From NCBI RefSeq assembly GCF_040361435.1, contig NZ_APNL01000010.1, positions 83,260-147,259 of the forward strand: a stretch of 64,000 bases of DNA, written 5' to 3'. This DNA is from Salinisphaera sp002433465. GTDB taxonomy: Bacteria > Pseudomonadota > Gammaproteobacteria > Nevskiales > Salinisphaeraceae. Positions within the stretch are counted from its first letter, which is position 1, and the number at the start of each line of letters is the position of its first letter. Positions 43,999 through 52,965 of the stretch are shown here, in pieces. A model generated the notes under the pieces. It saw nothing but the letters and a program-made list of their open reading frames with translations, was not told the DNA's origin and ran no database searches. The position numbers and the translations under genes were made by a program.

Positions 43999-45602
43999 TG
44001 ACGACTATCGACCCCAGACGCCGCATGCTATTGCGTTGCGTGGGCGGCCTTGCGGGTATCACCGCTTTGACGCCCACAGCTCTGTTGACGGCGTGTAAAG
44101 ACAACGCGGCCGCGGGTACGAAACGCGAAGGCGCGGGCCATTACGGCCTCGAAAATGGCCCCTTCGACGTCGACATTCGGCTGCGCGCGCGTCCGGATAC
44201 CGTGCCCATTTTGCCCGGCACGCCAAGCGAAGTCTGGCGCTACACGGCCGAACTGCGTAATGGCCCCGCGGATACCATCACCCCGGTGGGCGACAGCTAC
44301 ACCGGGCCGCTGATCCGGCTGCGCCGCGGCCAGCGTTTCCACGCCCGGTTGGAGAACAGCCTGCCGGAGGACACCACCGTGCATTGGCACGGGCTGCACG
44401 TGCCGCCGGATGTGGACGGCCAGCCACGGCTGCCGATCAAGCCCGACGAAGCCATGACCGTAGCCTTCGATGTGCGCGACCGCGCCGGGCTGTATTGGTA
44501 CCACCCGCACCCGCACGGACCGGACGGCGGCCGGGTGGGCTTTCAAAGCTATGCGGGTTTGGCCGGCCCGCTGGTCATCGAGGACGAGGCCGAGCGCGCC
44601 CTGGGGCTGCCGGCCGGGGATCAGGAAATGATCCTGGTTCTGCAAGACCGCCGCTTCGCCGGCGACAACGAGTTGACCTATATCGGCAGCGGCATGGGCA
44701 CCATGATGACCCGCATGCGCGGCTTTCTCGGCGACCGCATCCTGGTCAACGGACAACCGGATAGCGCACGCGAAGTCGCCACCCGGCCGTACCGTCTACG
44801 AATACTCAATGGCTCCAACTCGCGCATCTACAAACTGGCCTGGAGCGACGGCCGGCCCATGACTGTGCTCGGCACCGACGGTGGCCTGCTGGCGGCGCCG
44901 CGCCAATATCCCTTCGTGGCCCTGGCGCCGGCCCAGCGCATCGATCTGTGGGTGGATTTATCCGCAAACGACCCCGGCGATGAACTGCGCCTGCTCAGCG
45001 ACAGCTACCAGGCCGGGATGATGGACAACATGATGGGCGGCGGAATGATGGGTAGCGGCATGATGGGCGGCGCAGACCTCCCCGCAGGCACACGCGTCCC
45101 GTTACTCGCCTTGCGCGTAACACGGCGCGAACGCGGCAAGGAACGACTGCCTGAACGTCTCGCCGAGGATTTGCAGACGCCACCGGTCGAGCGCGACACC
45201 CCGTTGCGCCGCTTCAAGTTGGGCATGGTCATGATGCGCGGCTTCGCCATCAACGGCCGCCGGTTCGAAGGCGCCACCGTGGCCGACCACGAAATCGTGC
45301 CCCTGGGACACACCGAGGTCTGGGAATTTGTCAATGACTCCATGATGCCGCATCCCATGCACGTGCACGGGCTGCAGTTCGCGGTCGTCGGGCGAGAGCA
45401 AATCGGCGGCCGCCGGGGCTGGAGCGGTCTGGCGGCCGGACTGGTCGATTCCGGGCTACACGACACGGTGCTTGTGTTGCCGGGCGAACGCGTGCGTGTC
45501 GCGTTGACCTTCGCCGACTTCGAGGGGCTTTATTTGTATCACTGCCACAACATGGAACACGAGGATAACGGCATGATGCGTTACTACCGCGTTCGTTCAT
45601 AA
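43998..45602 (+). CDS. CueO-like multicopper oxidase
   Basis: A 534-residue periplasmic oxidase converting Cu(I) to Cu(II). A Tat-type leader (DPRRRMLLRCVGGLAG) with a possible lipobox-like LLTAC precedes three cupredoxin domains. Copper ligands are HWHGLH, YWYHPHPHG, PHPMHVHG and YHCHNMEHEDNGMM. A Met-rich insert (MMDNMMGGGMMGSGMMGG, near 335-352) resembles the CueO substrate-binding segment. The C-terminal ligand set is complete, so the enzyme should be active. Coupled to the small Met-rich gene before it. Confidence 0.9.
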   Translation: MTTIDPRRRMLLRCVGGLAGITALTPTALLTACKDNAAAGTKREGAGHYGLENGPFDVDIRLRARPDTVPILPGTPSEVWRYTAELRNGPADTITPVGDSYTGPLIRLRRGQRFHARLENSLPEDTTVHWHGLHVPPDVDGQPRLPIKPDEAMTVAFDVRDRAGLYWYHPHPHGPDGGRVGFQSYAGLAGPLVIEDEAERALGLPAGDQEMILVLQDRRFAGDNELTYIGSGMGTMMTRMRGFLGDRILVNGQPDSAREVATRPYRLRILNGSNSRIYKLAWSDGRPMTVLGTDGGLLAAPRQYPFVALAPAQRIDLWVDLSANDPGDELRLLSDSYQAGMMDNMMGGGMMGSGMMGGADLPAGTRVPLLALRVTRRERGKERLPERLAEDLQTPPVERDTPLRRFKLGMVMMRGFAINGRRFEGATVADHEIVPLGHTEVWEFVNDSMMPHPMHVHGLQFAVVGREQIGGRRGWSGLAAGLVDSGLHDTVLVLPGERVRVALTFADFEGLYLYHCHNMEHEDNGMMRYYRVRS

Positions 45603-45689
45603 ACCGAGTTACTATCGTGTATAAAAAACCTCGACTCCGTACCCGGCTTCAGTCTTGTAAAGATAAAATCCAAGCCCTATAGTTTTTAT

Positions 45690-46019
45690 ATGAAGCGGTT
45701 CATTGCCCAATTGCTCGTGATGATCGTTATGCTCGGCAGCGTACTGGCGAGCCCCGCGGTCATGGCATGGTCCATGGAGTCCGAGACCCGGATGGACGAT
45801 TGCGCACTTTGCCAGAACGAGTTGTCGAATCAGCCGCATTCGGCATCGGCTACCGCCAGCTGTGCCGTGGCCGCCTGCGCGATGGTCGCCAGCATGAACC
45901 GTACCGATATGCCGGTTTTTCATCCGGCGCCCGCGGCGCTGTTTCCTTCCCCGTCCGCCCATCGCGGCCGGCTGCTGGATGGCCCCGATCCCTTCCCTCC
46001 GCGTGACCTCCACGCCTGA
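45690..46019 (+). CDS. Small secreted Cys-containing protein
   Basis: A 109-residue protein with a signal peptide (residues 1-27, ending VMA), CALCQNEL near 39 and a second pair in SCAVAACAM. The Pro-rich C-terminus (GPDPFPPRDLHA) follows the plan of the other small secreted proteins in this region. A role in periplasmic metal binding is inferred only from context. The AT-rich 45603-45689 gap probably holds its promoter. Confidence 0.55.
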   Translation: MKRFIAQLLVMIVMLGSVLASPAVMAWSMESETRMDDCALCQNELSNQPHSASATASCAVAACAMVASMNRTDMPVFHPAPAALFPSPSAHRGRLLDGPDPFPPRDLHA

Positions 46020-46207
46020 TCCGACGGGCGCCTAACGCGCCACGTTCCTCGGATTCTTCCTGGCGGTCGCTCGGGCAATTTGTGCCCGACCGCAGCGCTC
46101 CGCAGCACACGATCGTCGTGACCCGACGAAATACGGGTAATGCGAAAACCGTGCCCCTGAGGATGAATCCGGACACATCGATTCAAGTCACGTGGAGTCA
46201 TATTCCG

Positions 46208-46648
46208 ATGAAGAACATTCTAATTCGCGCCATAGCGATGTGGTCGCTCCTGGCGTTTGCCTCGGCCTTTACCGGCATCGCTTTCGCGGCGCCGATCCAG
46301 GCCGCCCTGTATCACAACCCCGGCTGTATGTGCTGCGAGAAATACGCCGACTACCTCAATGAAAACGGTTTCGACGTCGAAGTGCTCGACACCAACGATA
46401 TGGCCGGCATCAACCGTCAGCACGGCGTGCCCGCCAAGCTCTCCTCCTGCCACACCATGATGGTCGGCAACTATGTCGTCGTCGGCCATGTGCCGGCGCA
46501 AGTAATCAACAAACTGCTGGACGAACAGCCCGATATCCGTGGCATCTCGCTGCCCGGAATGCCGATGGGATCCCCCGGCATGGGTGGCGAAAAGCAGGAA
46601 CCTTTCGTGATTCACACGCTGAGTGATGACGTTTACACGACGTATTAG
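46208..46648 (+). CDS. DUF411 periplasmic metal-binding protein
   Basis: A 146-residue secreted protein. Signal peptide is followed by YHNPGCMCCEKYADYL, LSSCHTMMVGNYVVVGHVPA and ISLPGMPMGSPGMGG, the full DUF411 (CopG-like) pattern with CxCC, SCHT and Met motifs. It binds copper in the periplasm. Start ATG 46208. It sits in a run of small copper-related genes after the CueO-like oxidase. Confidence 0.9.
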   Translation: MKNILIRAIAMWSLLAFASAFTGIAFAAPIQAALYHNPGCMCCEKYADYLNENGFDVEVLDTNDMAGINRQHGVPAKLSSCHTMMVGNYVVVGHVPAQVINKLLDEQPDIRGISLPGMPMGSPGMGGEKQEPFVIHTLSDDVYTTY

Positions 46649-46679
46649 GCCTGTCTTCAGGCAACCATCGAGGAAATCA

Positions 46680-47012
46680 ATGGTGAAAAGCTGCAATTCC
46701 GAAGCATCGACTTCGTCGTCCGACTCGGGTCATCCGGCCCGGCGCTGGCTCGAGCCACGCAGCGTGCTCGTGGGCGGCTTGGTCGCCGCGGTAATCGGGC
46801 TCGTATTCAACTGGAACTGGGTCGTGGCCATCGGGGCCGGGCCGCTGCTGTTCATCCTGCCCTGCATGATCATGATGGGCTGGATGATGTGGAGCATGCG
46901 ACCGAAAGCTACTGATGATTCAACGGCCCGACAGGAACCAAACACGCAAACCCGTTATTCACAGCAGACAGCGCCGTTGAGCGCGCCTTCTGCACAATCC
47001 AAAGAGGACTAG
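46680..47012 (+). CDS. Small membrane protein
   Basis: A 110-residue protein with a hydrophobic hairpin (LVGGLVAAVIGLVFNWNWVV and AIGAGPLLFILPCMIMMGWM) containing one Cys and several Met, between soluble ends. The MMGWMMWSM run recalls DUF2933-type proteins of copper regions. It is five bases before the next small gene. Function unknown. Confidence 0.65.
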   Translation: MVKSCNSEASTSSSDSGHPARRWLEPRSVLVGGLVAAVIGLVFNWNWVVAIGAGPLLFILPCMIMMGWMMWSMRPKATDDSTARQEPNTQTRYSQQTAPLSAPSAQSKED

Positions 47013-47016
47013 AACC

Positions 47017-47304
47017 ATGCGTACAACAGTAAAAACGATTATTGCCGCCGCTCTGATCGCGGGCGCACCCGCCGTACTCGCCGCCACGCCAGGCGACGAT
47101 ACCCAGTCGGCACCCGCGGACAACATGGGGCAGATGATGCAAGACGATAGTGAAAAGGGTCATGGCATGGGCATGAACAACAAGGACATGCCGATGATGA
47201 AAATGATGACCCGGATGAACGACATGATGGAAACCTGCAACAAGATGATGCAGAGCAAGATGGAGAATATGAACGGCCCGGACGGTTCGACCGACAAGGG
47301 CTAG
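47017..47304 (+). CDS. Periplasmic Met-rich protein
   Basis: A 95-residue protein with a signal peptide (residues 1-22, AVLA-A), then a hydrophilic Met-rich domain: GMGMNNKDMPMMKMMTRM and METCNKMMQSKMENM. The spacing of Met residues suggests a helical Cu(I)/Ag(I) sponge. Part of the string of small copper genes 45690-47304. No named family recognised. Confidence 0.65.
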   Translation: MRTTVKTIIAAALIAGAPAVLAATPGDDTQSAPADNMGQMMQDDSEKGHGMGMNNKDMPMMKMMTRMNDMMETCNKMMQSKMENMNGPDGSTDKG

Positions 47305-47373
47305 ACACGAATGCGCCGGCGGCCCCAATCCCGGTGGCCGCCGGCCTCTTCTTGATCGAACAGGAGTATAGAA

Positions 47374-48009
47374 ATGAGCTTACATCTAGGCGATACCGCC
47401 CCGAATTTCACCGCCGATACCACCGAAGGCGAGATCGATTTCCACGAATGGCTTGGCGACGGCTGGGGCATGTTGATGTCGCATCCGGCCGATTTCACAC
47501 CGGTCTGCACCACGGAGTTGGGCGCGGTCGGCGGACTCAAGGAAAACTTCGCCCAACGCGATGTGAAAGCCATCGTGGTCTCGGTGGATTCGGTGGATGA
47601 TCACAAACGCTGGTCGGCCGATATCGAGGAAACCCAAGGCCAGTCCGTGAACTTCCCGATCATCGGCGACTCCGACCGCAAGGTCGCGGAACTCTACGAC
47701 ATGATTCACCCGAACGCCGGCGACACGTCGACCGTGCGCAGCGTGTTCATCATCGATTCCAACAAGAAGATCCGGATGACGCTGACCTATCCGAAGAGTG
47801 CCGGGCGTAATTTCGACGAGATTCTGCGGGTGATCGATTCGTTGCAGCTGACCGACAACTACAAGGTCACCACCCCGGCCAATTGGCAGGACGGCGACGA
47901 CGTGATCGTGTCGCCGGCGTTGTCCAATGAAGAAGCCGAGAAGCTGTTCCCGGCCGGCTGGAACGAACTCAAGCCCTACCTGCGCATGACCAAGCAGCCG
48001 AACAAGTAA
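47374..48009 (+). CDS. 1-Cys peroxiredoxin (Prx6 type)
   Basis: A 211-residue peroxide reductase. The peroxidatic Cys lies in HPADFTPVCTTELG (near residue 45), with the Prx6-type C-terminal domain (TPANWQDGDDVIV, PYLRMTKQ). It removes hydroperoxides produced by copper-driven redox cycling. The AGGAG ribosome site is clear. It ends at a strong hairpin and closes the small-gene run. Confidence 0.92.
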   Translation: MSLHLGDTAPNFTADTTEGEIDFHEWLGDGWGMLMSHPADFTPVCTTELGAVGGLKENFAQRDVKAIVVSVDSVDDHKRWSADIEETQGQSVNFPIIGDSDRKVAELYDMIHPNAGDTSTVRSVFIIDSNKKIRMTLTYPKSAGRNFDEILRVIDSLQLTDNYKVTTPANWQDGDDVIVSPALSNEEAEKLFPAGWNELKPYLRMTKQPNK

Positions 48010-48025
48010 CGACTGAGAGTGTGCT

Positions 48026-48064
48026 GCCCCGGATACAGGCGCGTCGCGTTGCTGTATCCGGGGC
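48026..48064 (+). terminator. Hairpin after the peroxiredoxin gene
   Basis: Perfect 13-bp arms (48026-48038 and 48052-48064) around a 13-base loop, 17 bases past the stop. There is no T-run, so it may stop transcription with Rho or protect the 3' end. Confidence 0.6.
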
Positions 48065-48156
48065 GTTACCGGCGATCACGTCATGAGCCGTCCGCGCTGG
48101 GTATGGACCCGATCGATGCATGACGTCGGCCATCCAATCAAAGGCTTGTTTCCGAC

Positions 48157-48792
48157 ATGCAAACCCAAGCTCCGTACCAAGAGGTTGTCGCGGAATACGC
48201 TCGGATTGCGGGCCGCTATGATCGGAAGTGGTCGTTCTATATCGAGGCGACGATGCAGGAGACGATCGCGCGTTTGCCGCTGGGCGAGGAGGATCGATTA
48301 CTCGATGTGGGCTGCGGAACGGGCGCCCTGCTTTATCGTCTTGCGACCGTTCATCCCCCAACTCGGCTCGTGGGCGTGGATCCGGTACCCGCCATGCTCA
48401 AAATCGCGCGCCGCAAACTCCCGTCTGATATAGCGCTTCATGAGGGATGGGCAGAGCAGCTCCCATTTGCCGACGCACAGTTCGACCTCGTCGTTTCCTG
48501 CAGCATGTTTCACTACGTCGCGCGGCCGCTCGACGCGTTGATCGAAATGCAGCGCGTGCTGCGACCCGGCGGCCAGCTCATGCTCACGGACTGGTGTGGC
48601 GATTATCTGATGTGCCGGCTGTTCGAGCGCTATCAACGGCTGCGCGCTCATGCGCACGCACGGACCTATCGAACGCATGAGTGCGCTCGAATGCTCAAAG
48701 AAAGCGGCTACGCCGCCGTGCAGATCGAAACCTACAAAATCAACTGGCTCTGGGGGCTCATGACCGCCCGTGGTACCCATGTTCAAGCTTAA
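48157..48792 (+). CDS. Class I SAM-dependent methyltransferase
   Basis: A 211-residue methyltransferase. Motif I is LLDVGCGTGAL, then VGVDPVPAML, and motif II-IV segments FDLVVSCSMFHYV and VLRPGGQLMLTDW. It is of the UbiE/Methyltransf_11 class, and the substrate cannot be told from sequence. Arsenite- and thiol-methylating relatives carry conserved cysteines not seen here. It begins a unit with the following membrane protein. Confidence 0.85.
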   Translation: MQTQAPYQEVVAEYARIAGRYDRKWSFYIEATMQETIARLPLGEEDRLLDVGCGTGALLYRLATVHPPTRLVGVDPVPAMLKIARRKLPSDIALHEGWAEQLPFADAQFDLVVSCSMFHYVARPLDALIEMQRVLRPGGQLMLTDWCGDYLMCRLFERYQRLRAHAHARTYRTHECARMLKESGYAAVQIETYKINWLWGLMTARGTHVQA

Positions 48793-48828
48793 TTTCCTAC
48801 CGAAACGAAAAGATCGGCGAGAAGGCCG

Positions 48829-49647
48829 ATGGCGATGAACGCAGATTTGCTGTTCGTCTGCCTGGCGTTGGCCGCACTGGGCCTCGTGTTGTTGGCCGTG
48901 GTCTTCCGCACATTGCTTCGCACCGCGCGCAGCGGGTGGCTGATAGCGGCTGTGGTGCTAACCGCGGCATTGCTCTGGATCGATATCGTCATCATCTGGT
49001 GCCTGGTCGAATACAGCCTGTTTGCTATCGATTTCAGTAGTGACGGTTTGCGCACGCTCCTTGAGCGCGCTGGCCCCTGGGCGCCTGCGGCTTCCATCGG
49101 CCTGATGACGGCTCATTCGTTCGTACCGTTCCCGGCCGAGGTGATCGCAATCGCCAATGGCGTCGTCTTCGGCTCCGGGCTGGGTGTACTGCTCACCTGG
49201 GCGGGTGCAATGATCGGCGCAATACTGAGTTACGAAATCGCAAGGGCCCTGGGCCCGGCCGCGCGGACGCGCTTGGTTCCGCTGCGTTACCAGGCGCGGT
49301 TGGATGCATTCGTGAGTGATAGCAGTATTACGACACTGCTGACCGCGCGCCTGATACCGATCATGTCCTTCAATCTGGTCAATTACGCCGCGGGACTCGC
49401 CGGCGTGCCACGGTGGACCTTCGTTTGGACAACTGGCGTGGGCATTTTGCCGCTGACCGTACTGAGCGTACTGCTCGGTAGTCAGGCGCTGCACTTGCCG
49501 GCCTATATCTGGATTCTGGCGGGGGGCGCCGCGCTGATCCTGTTCGGCGCGGCGCACGTCATCCGATCGCGGGGCGCGCATGAGCGAAACCGCGAGCACG
49601 ACCATTCCAGGGCGCGGGATCGCCGCCGCCAAAACGCCAGGCGATGA
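48829..49647 (+). CDS. TVP38/TMEM64 (DedA-like) membrane protein
   Basis: A 272-residue multi-span protein of the SNARE-associated/DedA superfamily. It has the typical FPAEVIAIANGVVFGSGLG, GAMIGAILSYEIARALG and ARLIPIMSFNLVNYAAGLAG segments, plus an N-terminal extra pair of helices. Family members affect lipid flipping and membrane stress tolerance. The very basic, His-containing C-terminus (ERNREHDHSRARDRRR) overlaps the DsbD-like start by four bases (ATGA). Confidence 0.82.
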   Translation: MAMNADLLFVCLALAALGLVLLAVVFRTLLRTARSGWLIAAVVLTAALLWIDIVIIWCLVEYSLFAIDFSSDGLRTLLERAGPWAPAASIGLMTAHSFVPFPAEVIAIANGVVFGSGLGVLLTWAGAMIGAILSYEIARALGPAARTRLVPLRYQARLDAFVSDSSITTLLTARLIPIMSFNLVNYAAGLAGVPRWTFVWTTGVGILPLTVLSVLLGSQALHLPAYIWILAGGAALILFGAAHVIRSRGAHERNREHDHSRARDRRRQNARR

Positions 49648-50831
49648 CGATCTGGACGAATCTCCTGCTGGCGCTGTTCGCCGGCGTGCTGCTCAATCTC
49701 ACGCCGTGTGTGCTACCCGCGTTGCCCATCAAGTTGCGCACGATCGCGCGTGTGGTGGGCAGCGGTACGCGACAGCGCTTTTTGGCAGCGATCGCGCTGC
49801 TGGCCGGCACGCTCACCTTCTTCGGCGCGCTCGCTTTGGCGACCGCCATGCTGAACTGGACCTGGGGCACCCTGTTCCAGGCTTTCTGGTTTCGTACAGC
49901 ACTGGCCTTTCTGCTCGCCGGCCTTGGCGTTTACAGTCTCGCGGGGCGCGGCGTGCAACCGCCCCAATGGGTCTATCGCGTCCAGGGCAACGGCTATGCC
50001 GAACCCTACTTGGCCGGTTTTCTGGCCGCGGTCTTGTCCGCGCCCTGCACCGGGCCTTTCCTGGGCGGCGTCATGGCATTTGCGCTCACGCAGGCGCCGA
50101 GCACGATCTTCGCGCTGTTCATGGCGGTGGGCGTCGGGTTGGCCCTGCCCTACCTCGTTCTGCTGGCCCAACCCGGACTACTGACACGCATACCACGCAG
50201 CGGCGCATGGCTGTCACGCGTGCAGCAGGTCATGGGCTTGATTCTCCTGGCCGGTGCGACATTCTTTGCAACGACCGTGCTCGCGGAACGCGTCGGCACC
50301 CTGCTGTGGACCGCCTGGCTCGGGACCCTGGCTTTCTGGTTGATCCGCGTATTGGTGGTCGGCCCCGGATTCGGCGCGCGTTTGGTACCGGCGCTCGTCT
50401 TGGTCGCTGGCGTGGCCGGCGCCGTCACGCTCGGCTTTGATCGTGGGGCCGGCGCACAGCACGCGTTGCCTTGGCAGCCGCTAACGGAGCGCGCGCTTGC
50501 CGAGGCCCGCACTGCCGGCGCGCCGGTGCTTGTCGAGTTCACGGCGGATTGGTGTATTAACTGCAAAGTTCTGGAACAAACCGTTTACGCCGACGCCACG
50601 ATTGTGAAATCCGTCGATGCAGCCCAGATGCGCGTTCTACGCGCCGATCTCACGCGGCCGGACGCTGCGCTTGATGCCTACCTACGATCCTTCGGTGGCG
50701 CCGGCCTGCCCTTCGCCGTGGTCTTGAAGCCGGACGGGACCGTGCACCGACGCCTACCCGATCTATTTACGGTGGGCACTTTGAAAACAGCCATCGAAAC
50801 CAGTGGAGAGCAGACGCGTGTCGACCCGTAA
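49644..50831 (+). CDS. DsbD-like thiol reductase lacking its N-terminal domain
   Basis: A 395-residue membrane protein. It has the DsbD beta domain (NLTPCVLPALPIK and SAPCTGPFLGG Cys-Pro pairs in eight helices) and a C-terminal thioredoxin domain with WCINCK (near residue 302). The periplasmic alpha domain of classical DsbD is missing here and is instead encoded by the next gene. It passes cytoplasmic electrons to periplasmic thiols, which copper would otherwise oxidise. Confidence 0.85.
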   Translation: MTIWTNLLLALFAGVLLNLTPCVLPALPIKLRTIARVVGSGTRQRFLAAIALLAGTLTFFGALALATAMLNWTWGTLFQAFWFRTALAFLLAGLGVYSLAGRGVQPPQWVYRVQGNGYAEPYLAGFLAAVLSAPCTGPFLGGVMAFALTQAPSTIFALFMAVGVGLALPYLVLLAQPGLLTRIPRSGAWLSRVQQVMGLILLAGATFFATTVLAERVGTLLWTAWLGTLAFWLIRVLVVGPGFGARLVPALVLVAGVAGAVTLGFDRGAGAQHALPWQPLTERALAEARTAGAPVLVEFTADWCINCKVLEQTVYADATIVKSVDAAQMRVLRADLTRPDAALDAYLRSFGGAGLPFAVVLKPDGTVHRRLPDLFTVGTLKTAIETSGEQTRVDP

Positions 50832-51444
50832 GAGTTTTGTCCTCACTTGGCTGTTGCCAGCGACCATCGCGGTCACGGTCAGCGGCCTTTTTCTTTTCTC
50901 GCAATGGACCGCGCCTAGTACGAAATCCGAAGTGCAATCGACGACCGACCAGTCGACCGTTAATAACCGGGATGGCAAGCGGAAGGTTGTTGACCTCTAT
51001 ACCGCGTCAGAGTCACCAACAGCCTCGAACTCCGCCCCGCCGCAAACACAACGTTTTAGCGCGGCCCACGTGGATCTCGACGCAACGCGCGACGGCAATA
51101 CGATCCAAATAGAACTGGACATCGCTTCGGAGTGGCATATCAACGCCAACCCCGCCTCTTTCGACTTTCTTATACCGACCGAAATAAAGGTATTTGCTAA
51201 CGGCGTGCTGTTATCGACCGAGCTTGCATACCCACCGGGCGATGAACTCGACGTCGGCCTTGAAGACCCGATCCTGGTGTATTCGGGCAAGGTTAAGTTG
51301 ATAGCAGCTCTGGATAACGTTGCCAACAACGACATACCCACCGTCGAGGCCGTGGTACAAGCCTGTAATGACTCGGGGCTGTGCCTTCCGCCCTCAACGC
51401 TTTCTACGTCGATTCCGAGCACCGCGAACCCATCGCTACCTTAA
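50818..51444 (+). CDS. Separate DsbD alpha-type periplasmic domain
   Basis: A 208-residue membrane-anchored periplasmic protein (one helix, WLLPATIAVTVSGLFLF). The C-terminal domain has the immunoglobulin-like pattern and AVVQACNDSGLCLPPST, equivalent to the paired cysteines of DsbD alpha. Start GTG 50818 has a GGAGA site, overlapping the DsbD-like gene by 14 bases. GTG 50803 is possible. It would accept electrons from the preceding protein, giving a split DsbD. Confidence 0.7.
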   Translation: MSTRKSFVLTWLLPATIAVTVSGLFLFSQWTAPSTKSEVQSTTDQSTVNNRDGKRKVVDLYTASESPTASNSAPPQTQRFSAAHVDLDATRDGNTIQIELDIASEWHINANPASFDFLIPTEIKVFANGVLLSTELAYPPGDELDVGLEDPILVYSGKVKLIAALDNVANNDIPTVEAVVQACNDSGLCLPPSTLSTSIPSTANPSLP

Positions 51445-51641
51445 GCTGCATATAAGCTTCAAAAAACTCTAAGGTCTCCGGTCGCTAATGTAAGCAGAGA
51501 CGAGAACATGTCCGACCTCGCATGCATGCGCCTCGCGCCTTAGAACCACCCAACCTCGATGATTTACAAAAACCTTTTTTGCTCGAGCAAAACTTAGCCG
51601 GCGGCCATTGCGAGCCTCGTCCATTTTGATATAGTAGAAGA

Positions 51642-52007
51642 ATGCGTGCCTTCTTGGTTCTAATTTTGCTGTTGCAAGCCTTGGTCGCCCAGGCGGGCGT
51701 TCCGGGGATATCTTGCCTGCACGATTCCGAGCACGCTAACGCGGAAACATCCGCTGTTACGAACCCGGGTGCGACGGCCAGCGAGCACTCGCACGCGACG
51801 AAGCACGTACAGGGTAATGGCGACTCCCCATCCCATGAGCGGTGCTGCTGCACGTTCATGGGCCATTGCTCCTCGAGTGCAGTCGACACCAGCTTCCGAA
51901 CTGATGCGCTGTTTCCCCCTGCGGCGCACTTGGTGAGCCGTGCGTCTGTTTCGGTCGCACCCGGGTTCGAACACCCTCCCTATCGACCGCCGTCTATTCG
52001 CGTCTAA
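51642..52007 (+). CDS. Small secreted His/Cys-rich protein (PPYRPP family)
   Basis: A 121-residue protein with a signal peptide (RAFLVLILLLQALVAQA), His-rich ASEHSHATKHV, Cys cluster ERCCCTFMGHCSS and C-terminal FEHPPYRPPSIRV. The arrangement matches the protein at 26329 (GHC plus LPPYRPP). It probably binds metal in the periplasm. It stands alone before the cytochrome c and copAB genes. The name is mine, for convenience only. Confidence 0.6.
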   Translation: MRAFLVLILLLQALVAQAGVPGISCLHDSEHANAETSAVTNPGATASEHSHATKHVQGNGDSPSHERCCCTFMGHCSSSAVDTSFRTDALFPPAAHLVSRASVSVAPGFEHPPYRPPSIRV

Positions 52008-52172
52008 TTGAAGCTTTTGGTGCATCACGCATGCGCCGAACATCAATCAGAACGGTGGTTGCAGCTTTTGCATAGCGTTTCACTAGGAGATTGTTGAAAG
52101 TCGCCACTTGGCGGTTATCTCAGCAAAGTCCTAGAGCGCCGTGCTGCGTCACCGTTCCCACGGAGACGCATT

Positions 52173-52901
52173 GTGCGAACTTGGAAAATTGTCATAGCGA
52201 CCCTACTCGTGAGCTTGCTCATCGTAGGCGGCGCAGCCGCCGGAGTCATTTATTCCGGTGTTTATAACGTCGCGGCGACTAGCGAACACTGGCCGATCAC
52301 GCGCTGGGCATTACAGAAAACGGTCCATCGCTCGGTTGAACAACAGGCCTCCGGCATCGAAGCCCCGAAGCTGGGCTCTGAAGACCAGTTACTGGCAGGC
52401 GCTGCCAACTTCGACGCTATGTGCAGCGATTGTCATGCCCCGCCCGGCGGCCAACAGTCGGTCGCGGCGCGCGGCATGTATCCCAGACCACCCGAGCTCA
52501 CCCACGCGGCCAAAGAGAAAAGCCCAAGCGAAATCTTCTGGGTGATCAAGCACGGCGTCAAGGCGTCCGGCATGCCCGAGTGGGGCTCGTCACACAGCGA
52601 CGCAGACATGTGGGCTATGACCGCGTTCGTCGAGAAATTGCCGGGAATGTCAGCGGCCGACTATGACCAAATGCTGGCACGGGCCGAAGCGAGCGGCGTC
52701 GGACACCACGCCATTGGCGGCGCACCCGATCATGGTGGTGGAAACGCAACTCGCGAAGTGGATGCGACGACCGGCTCGAGTAAAGGCCATAACGACGCGC
52801 ACAGCGCCGGCTCGAACGAGGAGCATCACGATGAGGGCACCAAGGGGCCAGAGAGCGGCGGCGACTCAACCGCGGGTCACGACGATGGGCACGCGCATTA
52901 G
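52173..52901 (+). CDS. Membrane-anchored cytochrome c with His-rich tail
   Basis: A 242-residue mono-haem class I cytochrome c. An uncleaved N-terminal helix (VIATLLVSLLIVGGAAAGVI) precedes the haem site CSDCH (near residue 87) and axial Met in ASGMPEWG. The last 70 residues are a low-complexity His/Asp/Gly tail (HHAIGGAPDHGG, NEEHHDEG, GHDDGHAH), suited to metal binding. GTG start. It precedes the copper oxidase copA and could exchange electrons with it. Related cytochromes occur in other cop operons. Confidence 0.82.
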   Translation: MRTWKIVIATLLVSLLIVGGAAAGVIYSGVYNVAATSEHWPITRWALQKTVHRSVEQQASGIEAPKLGSEDQLLAGAANFDAMCSDCHAPPGGQQSVAARGMYPRPPELTHAAKEKSPSEIFWVIKHGVKASGMPEWGSSHSDADMWAMTAFVEKLPGMSAADYDQMLARAEASGVGHHAIGGAPDHGGGNATREVDATTGSSKGHNDAHSAGSNEEHHDEGTKGPESGGDSTAGHDDGHAH

Positions 52902-52965
52902 GCGTGCAATCGTCGAAACACGGCTCGCATGTCATCCGAACCAATTGAATAACGAGGATATTTAA

